A stretch of 64,000 nt of DNA from Marisa cornuarietis (Eukaryota; Mollusca; Gastropoda; Architaenioglossa; Ampullariidae), in NCBI GenBank assembly GCA_004794655.1, contig SMMW01000001.1, positions 14,785,501 through 14,849,500 of the forward strand. Direction: 5' to 3'. Positions within the stretch are counted from its first letter, which is position 1. Each line of letters starts with the position of its first letter. This document shows, piece after piece, positions 34,411 to 46,094 of this stretch. Both the position numbers and the translations under genes were made by a program. The notes beneath the pieces are model-generated. The model did no database searches. It was not told the origin of the DNA and worked only from the letters and a program-made list of their open reading frames with translations.

Positions 34411-35373
34411 CACAACTTTTATTTGGATGCACAGTTTGTAAAATTTCTTCAGCATCAATCTGTAGAAGTATTTAAATGAGGAAATATTAATTCCTCCTTA
34501 AATTTAAACAGAGTTCCTCTGTGTATTTTTCCAGACTCCAAGAAAACGCAGTTTCTGATGACACAGCCTGTTTGTGGATGTGGGATGTGGGTGGAGGGGT
34601 AATCTTTGGTATCTGTTTAAACATGTGACAGGTCAGCGTGTGGTGACCATTCAGACCTTGTATTTAAGAAGATGCATCAGTTGTGACATTTCACTTAGTC
34701 TCCAGCATTAGGACCCAACAAGAGCTAGCGTGTAAGCACACAGGATGTTTTGTACCCAGAGTGACAGTAAGTCACTTGATGGCCTCGTAAGTAATAAAAT
34801 GAAAACTTTGTGCTCATTGCAATTACCTCACAGCCCTCATATATATATAGACATAGGTAGACATACCAAATGCACCACTCACACACACAAACACACACAC
34901 ATGTTTAAGCTTCACATCCATGACCCACACAAAACATATATCTCATAGGGTACAAGCTCTTGGCCGTTGTCCTAATGTTAGTTTGGTACTTTCGAATTAC
35001 ATGTACATCAGCTTCATCTGGTATCCTAACAGATAAATTTGGTGTCTGGGACAAGGGCAAGAACTACAAGGGGTATGAAGGTACAAACATGGTACAACAG
35101 CAAACGCTTATAATATAAGCAATCCAGTGAAGGAGTAACGTTTACAGCCTATGTTAGGTCCGGGAGAATAATTTCTTGACATAATAAAGCTGACACATTT
35201 TCTGGTACCCCTTACCCTTTGTTTTCCCAGGCCACTATCAGAGAGGAATGAAAAATCTTGCTAGAGCCTGAAAAAAATAAATATTGTGCATTATACTCCT
35301 TTTAATGTAGCAAGCTGTGTGCAGAGGGCTCAGATGTGCGGTCTGTTTGAATGGGTTTCCGTATTCAGCAATA

Positions 35374-35482
35374 CTATTTATTTAATAATATTTATTTATT
35401 TTGTTTTTGCTGCGCAATGAGCATTCTTCTGAATTGATACCTGCGCATTACAAATGGACATCATCATCATCATCATCATCCT
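35374..35482 (+). mobile_element. Severely 5'-truncated LINE copy (3' tail only)
   Basis: About 75 bp match the extreme 3' end of the 26.6-29.8 kb LINE (TGCGCAATGAGCATTCTTCT onwards through GCGCATTACAAATGG) followed by about 7 ATC units. Only the tail was integrated. Confidence 0.85.
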
Positions 35483-36379
35483 AAGGGTTTTGCAAGCTAT
35501 TAATGCTATTGTTGTTGTTCGCATTTTAGCTGCTCATGGAAAAGTGGTGGCAGAGTTTTCCCATTTATCACAAGTGTCAAATCGCTGTCATCCAACTTAT
35601 CTCTTCAGCTAAGAGATATGGCTGCATAATGTGATTTTTAGTGTAAGCACACTTGCTGATAATATCAGTTGCAGTTCTCATTCTCTTCCCCTATGGTTTG
35701 CCAATACATGCCAGGTGCTTTTCCAGCTACACGTGTTCTTCTTTCCCACTCGCTAGAGCACGAAACTCCCAACCTTTGTTTCTCCAGTTCCAGACATTCT
35801 GGAATGGAAGGTCGACGCATTGCCCATTGTGGCTGAGCCCAAGATCATCTCATCCAAGGTCCTTCTAGTGGCTCAGGTCCCATGGGACAGATCATGAATG
35901 GCCGACTTGATGGTACGGTCACAGGACCTCCCACACAAGCCTCCATTGTCTCTGTGCTTTTTTTGACATAATGACCCACTGAGGTCTATGAGCATTGACC
36001 TGCAGAGGTCCCTGAAATGTTGCTTCTTCTTCAGCTGAACCTTAGGCACATATATTTACAGAACTTTTCCTTCGGGATAAAGCCTGTCGGGTGGCTCATC
36101 CACTCTTTCTTTCGGTTGCTCTACTTCTGTAATCATTCTGCCCATTCTGCTGTTGTACATCACATCAGCCTCATGTCAGCAATATGGCATGCCACAGCCT
36201 AAACTTCCTTAAAGTATATTGCTTGGTCAGTGAATGTGTGTCTCCTGATAGTCATTCTCCAGGTCTGGTAAATGTTAATAAGTTGATGAAGAAATGAAAT
36301 CTTCCCTGCAATTTTTTTTTAGAGACATTTTTGTAAATTCTCTTTGAGACATTTACTAAATGACCCGCCGTGAATGCCC

Positions 36380-36668
36380 TCCCAGCCTTCCCCATGGCTG
36401 CATGAGGGCTTGGCAAAAAAACTTCTTCCAATTAGAAATTATTTCACAAAGGGGACAGAGAAGAAAACAGAGTACCTGGAGAAAAAAAACCAACAGCCAA
36501 CCCTAGAAGAACAGGTGTCACATACTGCTTGTGTCGAGACGAGATGCCCTGGGTTCAAATCTCATCTTGAGACAATTTGTATGCATTACCTGTTTCACAA
36601 GATTTGAACTTCGGGCATATCACTACAGTGGTGATGAATGTTTTAACCACTGCGCTATGCAGGCAGTA
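36380..36668 (-). mobile_element. tRNA-derived SINE, family A copy 2
   Basis: On the minus strand an A box (TAGCGCAGTGG) near 36650 and a B box (AGTTCAAATCT) near 36605 mark a tRNA-like head. A second B-box-like element (GGTTCAAATCTC) lies at about 36550 in the opposite orientation. The body contains GGCTGTTGGTTTTTTTTCTC and GGTACTCTGTTTTC, shared with the element at 23 kb. Confidence 0.6.
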
Positions 36669-37383
36669 ATTTGGAAACCCCTTAAGATCGTGACGGTCAG
36701 TTCATCTGGTGAGTATCAAGCAAGAAAATATACAAGGAAAATTTTACATTTACCCAAACTATATAGTTTTAAAAAATCTGGTTTTAAGAAATTTAGTTTA
36801 TTTTTCAAGCACACAGACTGTTGCCCAACAGTGTTGAAATATAAAGTGTACTCATTTATCTTTCTAAAATATTTATCCTACAGACACAATACAAATATCC
36901 ATAACTTTGCATGAGATATTTATCTTTATTGAAAAGCAACATAAAGGTGACACCTGAAATATTCTTCTTCCCTAAAACTATCTAGTTGTTAATGCAGACT
37001 ACTCCAACATGCTATGGAGGAAAAGCACTGTACATTAATAAAAACCAGAATGTAAGAAACCTTTTGCAATTAACAATACGATTACAGCTATTAATTGTAG
37101 TTGGTAGGCAAGTCTGCTCTTTGCCTGTTGTCACAGAATTAAGCAATGAATATCGCAGGGGTAGTATATTAAATGACTTAAAAAAAAAAAAAAAACAATA
37201 ATCAAAGGAACATTTGCAGCATTCAGTGTCAGGAAGGCTTATTTCAGTCTGAAACACAGCACAAAAAAGCAGTGTTCTAAGAACACACTATGTGCCTTGA
37301 CAATTAGCATTACTAAACAAATATACTTTAGACAGTAATATTGCACAGCATCTTATTCTATTTTGTTGAGAAAGGTTAAGAGA

Positions 37384-40300
37384 TCATCTTCGAGGTTGTG
37401 AATGCTCATCAATCCAGCTGTCCTGATCTAAGCAGCACCAGTCTGGCAGACGTCCACGCTGAATGTATGCATCTCTTGATAAAGACCTGCTAGGCAGAGT
37501 TTCAAGAGCTCCTACAAGTGCTCCTGTTAAAAAGCAAAATTACACTTTACTGGATCTTTCAAAACAAATATATTCAAAATATATGCAAGAAATTCGCACA
37601 TAAAATGTTATAAAACATCTGAATCTGATACAATGTTTCAAACTTATGCAGTTCTCATCTGTTCTTAAGGTAAATACCTTAAATACCTCTTTAAAGACAT
37701 GTGACTTAAGAAAATTACTGACATGAATGGAATGTTTGCTTACCTCCAAGCCATGCAGTGTAGTTTTCACAAGATGGTGGGCAGAGAAACTTGAATGTTT
37801 TACAGCCCAAAGCATCTTTGTACTGAGGTGTTGTAGCTAAAGCATCTAGCTCCCTTTTCAGCCGATGGTAGAAGCCAGGAATCTGAGCTGTGCCTCCCAT
37901 GATCAAAATACTCTGTGCAAGTTCTTTCCTCGTGTCAACTGGGCACTACACATATGTCCACAGCATATTATCATCTTCAGTGGTAATCACTGTACAAGTA
38001 CTGAGTACCATATGCTAACCATATTCGAAGATTTAAAAAAAACATTATTTATAAATATTCAAGAGTTAATAGCACCATGAAAGTGGCCAGAGAAAGAGCT
38101 GGCTTACAAATGTCAAAGACTGGACTGGTTGTCCTGTGCAGGATCTGCTCACTTTTGCCCAGAATAGGTGTGAGTGGTGCGCCCTGTAAGTGGCCACCTC
38201 TATCCATGTGCTCCCCCAACGACAGGTACCAGTCAAGGGACTTGACTGACTGAGAACTATGAATGTGGACTGCTACAGAGCACATTTGACGCACTTCAAC
38301 CCTGTTCAAGGATCTTTGTGCATGGGTATAAAATAATCTTTGTGAAAGTTTCAGCCGCCTCATTGATTTGGCTGTGCAATATGTTAGTTTTATTTGCATT
38401 ATCACCCATTTTTCTTTCTATATCTTGCTGTCTTTGGCATTACACAGCACCTATTGCAGGCACTATGACTGAAAGGCATTTATTAAGCCACTCTTTCAGG
38501 AATTGAATTTAAAAATGTGTGCTATGCTGTAAATACTAGCCTCCTTTTCTACCTTAATGCAAGTTTAAAAGCAGCTGAGGGAGACATGGAACTTCACAGA
38601 ATGATCACTTTAAGCATCATAAGCATTTTCCACATTTTTAGTGATATATGCATAGATGCATTCTTATCTAGTATGATGTTTCAACTTATCTAGTTTAAAG
38701 TCTCAGCATTACTTTTTGCATTGTATCCTGCAATTTCTTTCTTTGACAGAATTCATCCAGTGAAGAAAACTGCAGTAACTACTAGATTTTTTTGAAACAT
38801 CAAATTGACAAAACAGGAGAGATAAATCTATAAACTGTGTATAAACCACATGATAAAGATAAACAACATAATTGAGGCCACTCAACTAGGGACCCAGCAC
38901 ACTATTTATGCTTAGGGATCAATACATGCAAAAAGAGAACCATAAGAAGTAAGAGTATATAGTTTGCACATAAAATGTTATACATCTAAATCTGATACAA
39001 TGTTTCAAACTTAAATTCTGAAATATGTATAGCATGAAGTTAACCTGTAACAGGCTGTTAAGGAGAAGGGCAGGCAGTGACTGTCCATCAATGTCTTGTT
39101 CAAACAAAACTTCACAGCTGTACTCCCTTTTTGAACAATGAGAAAGTTTATTTGTTATTGAACACAAGTCTTGATGCTGGGCACAGAGGAATTATTTTTT
39201 TTTAAATTATTGGCAAAATCCTGCTAAACCACTAGCACTTCATTCTGACAGGCCTCTAATGCTTGTGTCGCTTATACACTGTGCTTTTCCATAAAAATAA
39301 GTGCTCATAAATGTGACACACATGCAAGCAAATATGCATGGACACTCTTTTCTTTTTTGATCACTCACTCCGTCAGACTGGACAGATGCATATATATATA
39401 TATATATGCTCTATTTCAGCATATGAGCATTGCTGAATGTAGATATGCAAAGTCTGTCCAGAAAGCGATAAGAATATTTTGTCTAAATTTATTGAAAAAA
39501 AATTTAAATTTCACCTTCAAAATAAGATTATAGCAAACATACATACTGCTCCCATGCCCCTGCCATTGTTCTCAGCAGCGCCTAAAATCGTCAACTACGA
39601 GGGTGTTTAAGAGTTTCGGTCACGGCTTTATGTATGTTGTTTACTGTGCCAAAGTGGCAGCCTTTCAAACATGTTTTAATTTGGGGGAACAAGAAGTGAT
39701 AGGGTAGCTTGTCCATAACCATTCAAGATTTCAAGAGTTTCTGATGAAGCTTTACCAACTTTCAAGCAGAATTTGATTTGCTAGCGTTGCTCCTGTTAAG
39801 TCACTTTGGTAGGGTTTTACAAAAAAAAAAATTCTGGGCACTGTGAAGGCTAGAATATAACTGAAATAGGTCCAAATGGTTATCTGAGATCCCATTCTAA
39901 CTGACCTTGAGCCACTATCCCAATGCATAAGCCCTACGGAAAAAAGAAATTTCATTCTCATTACTTTCCAGACCGACCATGTCCATCACATGACAGAGTG
40001 AAGCCATCACAAAAATTAAAGCTAAATATGATCACCTTCCTGCAATATATGTGGATCCTTTCCTTACTAAAAAATTTAAGAGTCCTTGAGACAGGTAAAA
40101 ACTACCTTATCTTGCCATCCACAGTGAGAATGTTGCTTCCATCAAGAGGGTAATCCACAGAAGGAACAGGTCTTGGCAACTGAAGAAAAGACGCTTAAAT
40201 GCATCATCTACTGATCCAGTAGTTTAATAATTTACCATTAATTTTGATGTTTCAAAACAATAATACTATGATAAGAGATCTACCTATTTCTAGCTATAAT

Positions 40301-43300
40301 AACTCTGTAAAAATGCAAAGGCTCTCAAAAATTATTTTATGATTGTTTATGATTGTCAATTTTTCCCAGGTCTTTTAATCTGTGCATTTGTAGGTCAATG
40401 GCAATAACTAGTACAAGATTTACTGAGCTGTACTGCAATAAAGTCAAGAACTGAACATCTATATTCCATTCACATGCATTTTAAGAATGTGCTGCACAAA
40501 GAAGTTTACAAGATCCCTAGGTTATGTAGGTTAACATTGTGTGGATACAGCAGTTAGTCACTGTAAAATGGTTTAGAAAAGTTACAACAAATAACAGTAA
40601 AAATTATGCAAGTTTATATAATACAACCATACTTACTACAGTCACTAGCACTGAGAGAAAACAAACATTTCATAAACTGACGCACTAAAACAAGTAAAAG
40701 TAATGACTTTGAGATAGATAAAAGCACCAACTTTCACAGAATTATTTAATAATAATAATAATATAGTGAATTTGTACAGCGCCATATCCCGGTCCTATGA
40801 ACAGGCTCATGGCGCTTTACACCCCCACCCCCCCTCCAAAAAAAAGACATGGATGCATGTAACATAACATGCAATATTGTTGTCTAAAGAATGCCAGATG
40901 AGACAGTATGAATGATATCGAGCAAGAAGGTGCTCCACTGTGCACATATCATTTGAAAAACTTATCCAGGCTGCAAATGTTCCTGTTCACACCAAAAGTC
41001 CAGTCATAGAATGATAAGTGTTTTTTTTTTTGGTTTTGGCTGCTCATTAGGTTGCATATAATTAAACTAGGCACATAAATGCTCTCACCCTGCTAGCATC
41101 AGCATTTCTGAAAGTGACATCCTGAATAGCCTGGCCTCTGCTGAACTCAGTCACAAAGCAGCAACGTACTGTAAGACAAATGCAAAATAATCCAGAATAA
41201 TTGTGTCTTAATCTGGTACACACATGGAAAACTAGAATAGTTCTAATTAGGGACTGCAAGTAGAGATTTTCTGAATGGGTAGAGCTGTTAACACTTACAT
41301 ACATACCTTTTATGTCTTCCAAAATTTCCTCTGTTACGCATTCTGAAACAACAAAATTACGCTTTGTATTATTTAAAACTGAGCTAGCAGCTTAAACATA
41401 TACATACAAAATGAAACAGGTAATTTTTCATCAGTTTCCCGTAAGAGGCTAGTGTAAAACTGATATGCAAACAATTTTAGAACAAAATGTCAAAGTCATG
41501 TTTCAAATACAGAAACCATTTAGAGGTATTTTTCTTGTTCTTTCCATATCCGCCACCTTCCTACAATTGAATCTTTCAAATCTGCACTGAAAAGGCACCT
41601 CTTCCTTGAGCATTACTCCTAACATAGTCCACAATGCTAGTCCTTCTTACCCCCCCCCCTTCCCTCTTGCTACTTTACCCATCTTTCTCGGCAGAATCAC
41701 TATATTTCTCTGTTTCTGTTACTTGATGCCTTTTGTTTTCTGTTTCGTCGTCAGTACTGTTGTTTTCTTTCGTCCCCTTTGTTCTGTGTCTACTTAGTCC
41801 ACGTCTCTTCCTCGTTTTAAGCGCTAAGAGCATGCTCTCTATGAGTGTGAATATGTGCTATAAAAATCTTCACTATTATTATTATTATTATTGTTCTGAG
41901 CAATTCACCTGGTACAGTGGAGACCGGTCTATCTTGCTGCTCAGCTGTCTTGACAACTCCTTTTTCCAACAGCATTGATTTAATACGACTGAAACAAGAC
42001 ATCATCTTGATACTTATTAAATTAAGCAACACAAAGCATTACCTCCTAAAATTTTTGTATTATACAATACAAAGTAAGAGATGAAGTATGTCAACTACAA
42101 ATGGCTCTGACTGCATAAAAAAACAGCCAAGAACAGAAATGAAATACTTTAATTGCTACCATACGTGCTAAACAGCATACCAGAACTTGATGTGTACCAA
42201 CTATCCATTTGCTAATCAATTCTCTCTTGTGTACACTTTGGTACTATAAACTATTACCTGTAAATTTTAACAATGAAGACAAGATATACTCTTGAGAATA
42301 CTGCCAATCAATAAGACAAGTAAAATCAAATACCAAAGACTAGGCACCTATGAATTGCTTTTCCTCCTACTGGAACTGCTTGCCAGGCTTTTAAAATTGG
42401 AATGCCTTCACAGATCTGAACAAGTCAAGGAACTGCAGAAGATTGTGGTGTTCAAAATGCTACTCCACATTCCCAAGTCAGTGACTGATATGATGGCAAA
42501 CTTCAAGGACACAAAATCACTTTAGTCACTAATGTGTTCTGGAACAACTGTCAATGTTTTCTACAAAATAATCAGAGATATCATGGATTCCACAACATGG
42601 AATAAAATTCTCAGCTCAGAACAAAATTGTATCATATGTGTTTCTAAAACAAGTGCCTCTTTTTTTTACATATTAGTAGGCACAAACTTTATACAGAAAA
42701 TACATTCATTTCTGCCATCTTGAAGAAAGGTTTAAATCCCTTGGGTTTGGTTGACATCTAAAAACAAAAATGCATTCTAAAATCTATTTTATTCTTTCAG
42801 CAAAGAAATGTAAGAATGCAAAAAATTTTGTTCCTTGCCTTTTGATATGTTAGCCAACGCTGTGACTACCAGTAAACTCTACCCAGCTGGTGGCATGAGG
42901 TAAAGCAATAAACTTTTTTTATGAGCATTAATACACTTTTGATGTATAAATACTATGTGAGACAACATGTGGCTGTATGAAATAACATAAGGATACAGGA
43001 ATGACCAATGTTTCTTTGTAGCCCACATCCATCACAAGACCACAGGTATGGCCAATGGTTAGCAATGCTAGTACATGGCTGGGGGCAAAGAGGACTGAAC
43101 CAACCTGGAGCATGGACGAACCATATAATTAAACTAGGCACTAGAAAATTAAAAACATTTGGCTATATAACAGTTTATTACGAATTTGCCAGTCAATAAA
43201 TAAAGCAGTGAAAACAAAAGAATAAAACATGCATAAAGAGAAGAGGAAAGAGAAATGACAGAAATGGAAAAAAAATAGTGGAGGTATACCCTTTTATTAC

Positions 43301-45564
43301 AGTGGCACAACAATTACAGTATAAACCAATACCCTCCAAAAACATCTACTTAAAAAAAGTTTCAAGCGTTCACACAATCACCACACCAGCCTTGCCGGCC
43401 TGTCAACACCTTGGTGATGCTGTGACTTGGGCAGTGAAAAAAAAAAAAAAGGATGTACCCCCCCCCCGAACAAAAAATTCCCATATCACCTAAAAAAAAA
43501 TCAAAATGCATTTTAAACTTGAATTTATGATAAACAAACTGTTTTACTGTTTTCTCTTTACACAGATTTTTTAAATTTTCCTCTGCCTTATGAATGATTA
43601 AAAAAAACCTGGCAGAAATCAAGGGGTGTGTACATTTCCCAGGGTGGTAGAATCTTGGCAGTCCTGATGTAGGGATGAAAGATCTGTTTGAAATTTGTAC
43701 AACCTTTCTGTAGTCTTTAAGCTTTATTTTCTACATTGTCTTATGTTTAAAGCACAGTGTTAGAAATACTTTCTTCATTGTCAGTGTAGCTTTCATTCAC
43801 TTAAAGAACTGCACAGTAAGAGAAAGAAGGAAGTGTCTTAATTTTACTTTATTACATCATTTTAAAATTTTGTTGTTAGTGCATAGGCACTTCTCTCTCT
43901 ATATATATATGAGTCTTGAACCTACATAGTTTTGGACCTGCGTGGGTAGGTAATTTGGGGAACCAACTGACCACACATGGGACTACTGTACTTGTAGAAG
44001 TTTTAACTTCAAAACCAATAAATAAATCTTTAAACCTAATAATGGACTAAACAAACAAAACTGATTTAGTATGCCTTATGAAATAAATTACAAGAAATGC
44101 ATAACAAATGTAACTAAAACTGCACAAGCTGCTAACATGGGAAAAATAATACTAAGTACATCATAATACCATGAAAGAAAATGCAGTACCTCAAAGTGTT
44201 TGAACAAGACTCTGGCTAAACTTTCTCGGAAGTAAGATGGACAAAGCAAAGATTCCACAACCACAACCTTTTTGTCTTTGGGTGTCATCAGCAGGTGTCT
44301 GACAGAAGATGCATCAATTAGTCTTATCCTTAAAAACAACTTTAAAGTTAAACTTCAACTTTTTCAAATATACTGTGCATGCTGGGAGCAGCTACATATC
44401 TTTATTCTCATATGGCATTCTATATTATGTTGCATATATGTCTGTCTTTTTTTTGTCAAGTGCCATGGGCCTGTCTATAGGACTGCAATATGGCATTGCG
44501 TAAGTTCACTGTATTATTTTTATCCTTGACTACACTGTCTATGAGAAATGCCCATGTGCATACATATACACACATGGGGGCAGAAAGGAAATACACAGAA
44601 ACAGGGAAGGAAAAAAATTTTAAGTTCTGTAATTAATCTGTGAGCATCTGCACCCTTTCTGTACCATGTCTAATGCAGAATTATCTTACAATTTATCTGG
44701 CAACAAGTAATACAACACAGCATTTATCACTCATGATTAGAGAAACATACTGTTCTTTAAACAAGTTAGATATACTACTTAAAAGTAATAAACCTAAAAA
44801 TTAGGACAGATAGAAGTTCTTTCAAGTTCTCCTGCAGCTCTGCTGGGCTGCTGTGGTCCCATATTTTGGAAACCTAAAAAAGACAGTTTTACAATGTGAA
44901 AACATTTGTGCCCCTACACATAATATACAAACACATGAAAAGATCCTAAGATGTAAATATCTTTGCTATTTAAAAGAAGCTGATGACTGTTCATGCTTAG
45001 GTTAGTATCTAATGCTTTCAGTTAACATGGTTATCAGAGAACAACACAAAAATGACCCACTGTGTATTATACTTACAATTCCAGTTCTGGGGTTTTTTAC
45101 AGTACTGGGGATAATGCAGTGCGGTCCTGTCTCGCCAGCTAGTCCACATCTGACCATGCAGATATTAAAGAAACACTCGTGACTTTTTAACTAACATTTC
45201 ATAGGTCTTTAAAAGAAGATTTGTTTTCTCGAAGGTTGTGTGTGTGTGTGTGTGTGTGAAACTTTAGAAAATAATGCTTACATCCTGAAAAATAAAATAT
45301 GTTCTTCACATACATAATTTTAATTTCAAGATAGTATACTATAAAATGTCAAAGTATAAAAATACATTTATAATTGAAAAAAAACCAGCCTGGCTTCACG
45401 CCTAGAATACTGCAGTGTTGACATATTATTATGGGCGCAGTAGTTTACTCTAGCAAAAACAATATTCCATAAGAATTTTAAAATTACTTTGTGTATGCTG
45501 CTCCAATATCTAAAATATAAACATTTTTGTCATCACTATAACTCAGCCCTTCGAAAAGTGGCAT
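37384..45564 (-). CDS. ACTR10: Actin-related protein 10 (dynactin subunit Arp11)
   Basis: Arp11 sits at the pointed end of the Arp1 filament of dynactin with p62, p25 and p27, where it caps the filament and helps link dynein to cargo. Thirteen coding exons were reconstructed: 45488-45564, 45077-45149, 44794-44873, 44190-44328, 42997-43104, 42348-42415, 41909-41988, 41307-41342, 41089-41168, 40106-40179, 39045-39126, 37744-37945 and 37384-37523. All borders are GT/AG, phases agree throughout, and the sum is 1239 nt (412 residues; the human protein is 417). Recognisable segments in order are MPLFEGL with [93 protein letters not shown] and PDWCCLD near the C-terminus. The gene is intact. It is transcribed divergently from the calmodulin-like gene. 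Introns hold a mariner relic and LINE tails. Confidence 0.95.
39450..39830 (-). mobile_element. Internally deleted mariner-like transposon relic
   Basis: Minus-strand pieces resemble both ends of a mariner-family transposase. An N-terminal piece reads [19 protein letters not shown] (39722-39800), and a C-terminal piece reads [20 protein letters not shown] followed by EQYVCLL and YFEGE. The catalytic middle is missing and stops interrupt. The downstream end carries CTTTCTGGACAGACT, likely the terminal inverted repeat. It lies in an ACTR10 intron, between exons 11 and 10. Confidence 0.7.
40741..40840 (-). mobile_element. Retroelement 3' tail with (ATT)n end
   Basis: On the minus strand it reads GTGTAAAGCGCCATGAGCCT, then GGCGCTGTACAAATTCACTA, then (TTA)n. 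A GCGC(T)-xTAxAAAT-(ATT)n ending is typical of L2/CR1-type LINE tails and their SINEs. It is intronic in ACTR10. Confidence 0.6.
41545..41893 (+). mobile_element. LINE 3'-end fragment, family B copy 1
   Basis: It begins with the ORF2 C-terminus ([16 protein letters not shown] and stop), continues through a C/T-rich 3' UTR, and ends TGCTATAAAAATCTTCA followed by (TTA)n. The minus-strand fragment at 49.5 kb is the same family. It is intronic in ACTR10, next to exon 7. Confidence 0.85.
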
Positions 45565-46094
45565 TTTGTTGCCCACAGACGTCTATGATCTCTGCATGAA
45601 GACTATGTTGTCGCCTGCTTCTCTTCTGCAGACGCAACCGGAAGAGTAAACTAATTGTGAAAGTAACTCGGATCGGGCCAGAGGCGCTGATCGGGTCTTT
45701 TCCAGTAATAGTTTGACCGTGTTTATAACATTATCTGACCCTTTTATTTTATTATCCTAAAATGAAATAAAAACTTATCATTTTAAAATAAAAATATTTC
45801 AGATTGCTAAATCATTACAGTTCCGTTTGTATTTAAATAATGAACAGCAGCGAAATTGCAAACTCACGACGTTAATAAAAGGACACAATATCTTTAAAAG
45901 TTTATGTATTCAAGATATACGATATACAAGATGTATGATATGTGTGATAATTATTTTTTGTACTCCAAATTTTTTCAGAGAAATGTAAGTGGAACAAGTA
46001 AATCGTGACGTCATAAGGTGTGTCAACTCGTTGATCAACACCGCAAGCCAGCAGGTGAAGAAGCGGTAAATTCCGAGCATAATCTTATTTAAAT
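45565..46094. promoter_or_regulatory. Probable bidirectional promoter, ACTR10 / calmodulin-like gene
   Basis: Only 530 bp separate the two divergent start codons, so both 5' UTRs and promoters must lie here unless there are distal non-coding exons. A CCGGAAG motif at 45638-45644 fits an ETS-factor site, common in housekeeping bidirectional promoters. No TATA box is positioned convincingly. Confidence 0.6.

Larger units (their letters stand above)
34411..37383. other. Convergent 3' spacer with retroelement fragments
   Basis: Lies between the 3' ends of the orphan gene (plus) and ACTR10 (minus). AATAAA at 34793 could end the orphan transcript. TTTATT at 36925-36930 is AATAAA on the minus strand and could end ACTR10, about 450 bp after its stop. 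The stretch also holds a LINE tail at 35.4 kb and a SINE at 36.4-36.67 kb. The 35.6-36.0 kb part is unassigned. Confidence 0.5.

Noticed and set aside
36380..36668. Possible functional tRNA gene
   Set aside because: Boxes A and B are present but no cloverleaf or terminator follows, and the body is shared with another repeat, so it is a SINE.
42840..42905. Candidate ACTR10 exon on the minus strand
   Set aside because: The translation does not match the family and has stops; the true exon for that part is 42348-42415, which matches in sequence and phase.
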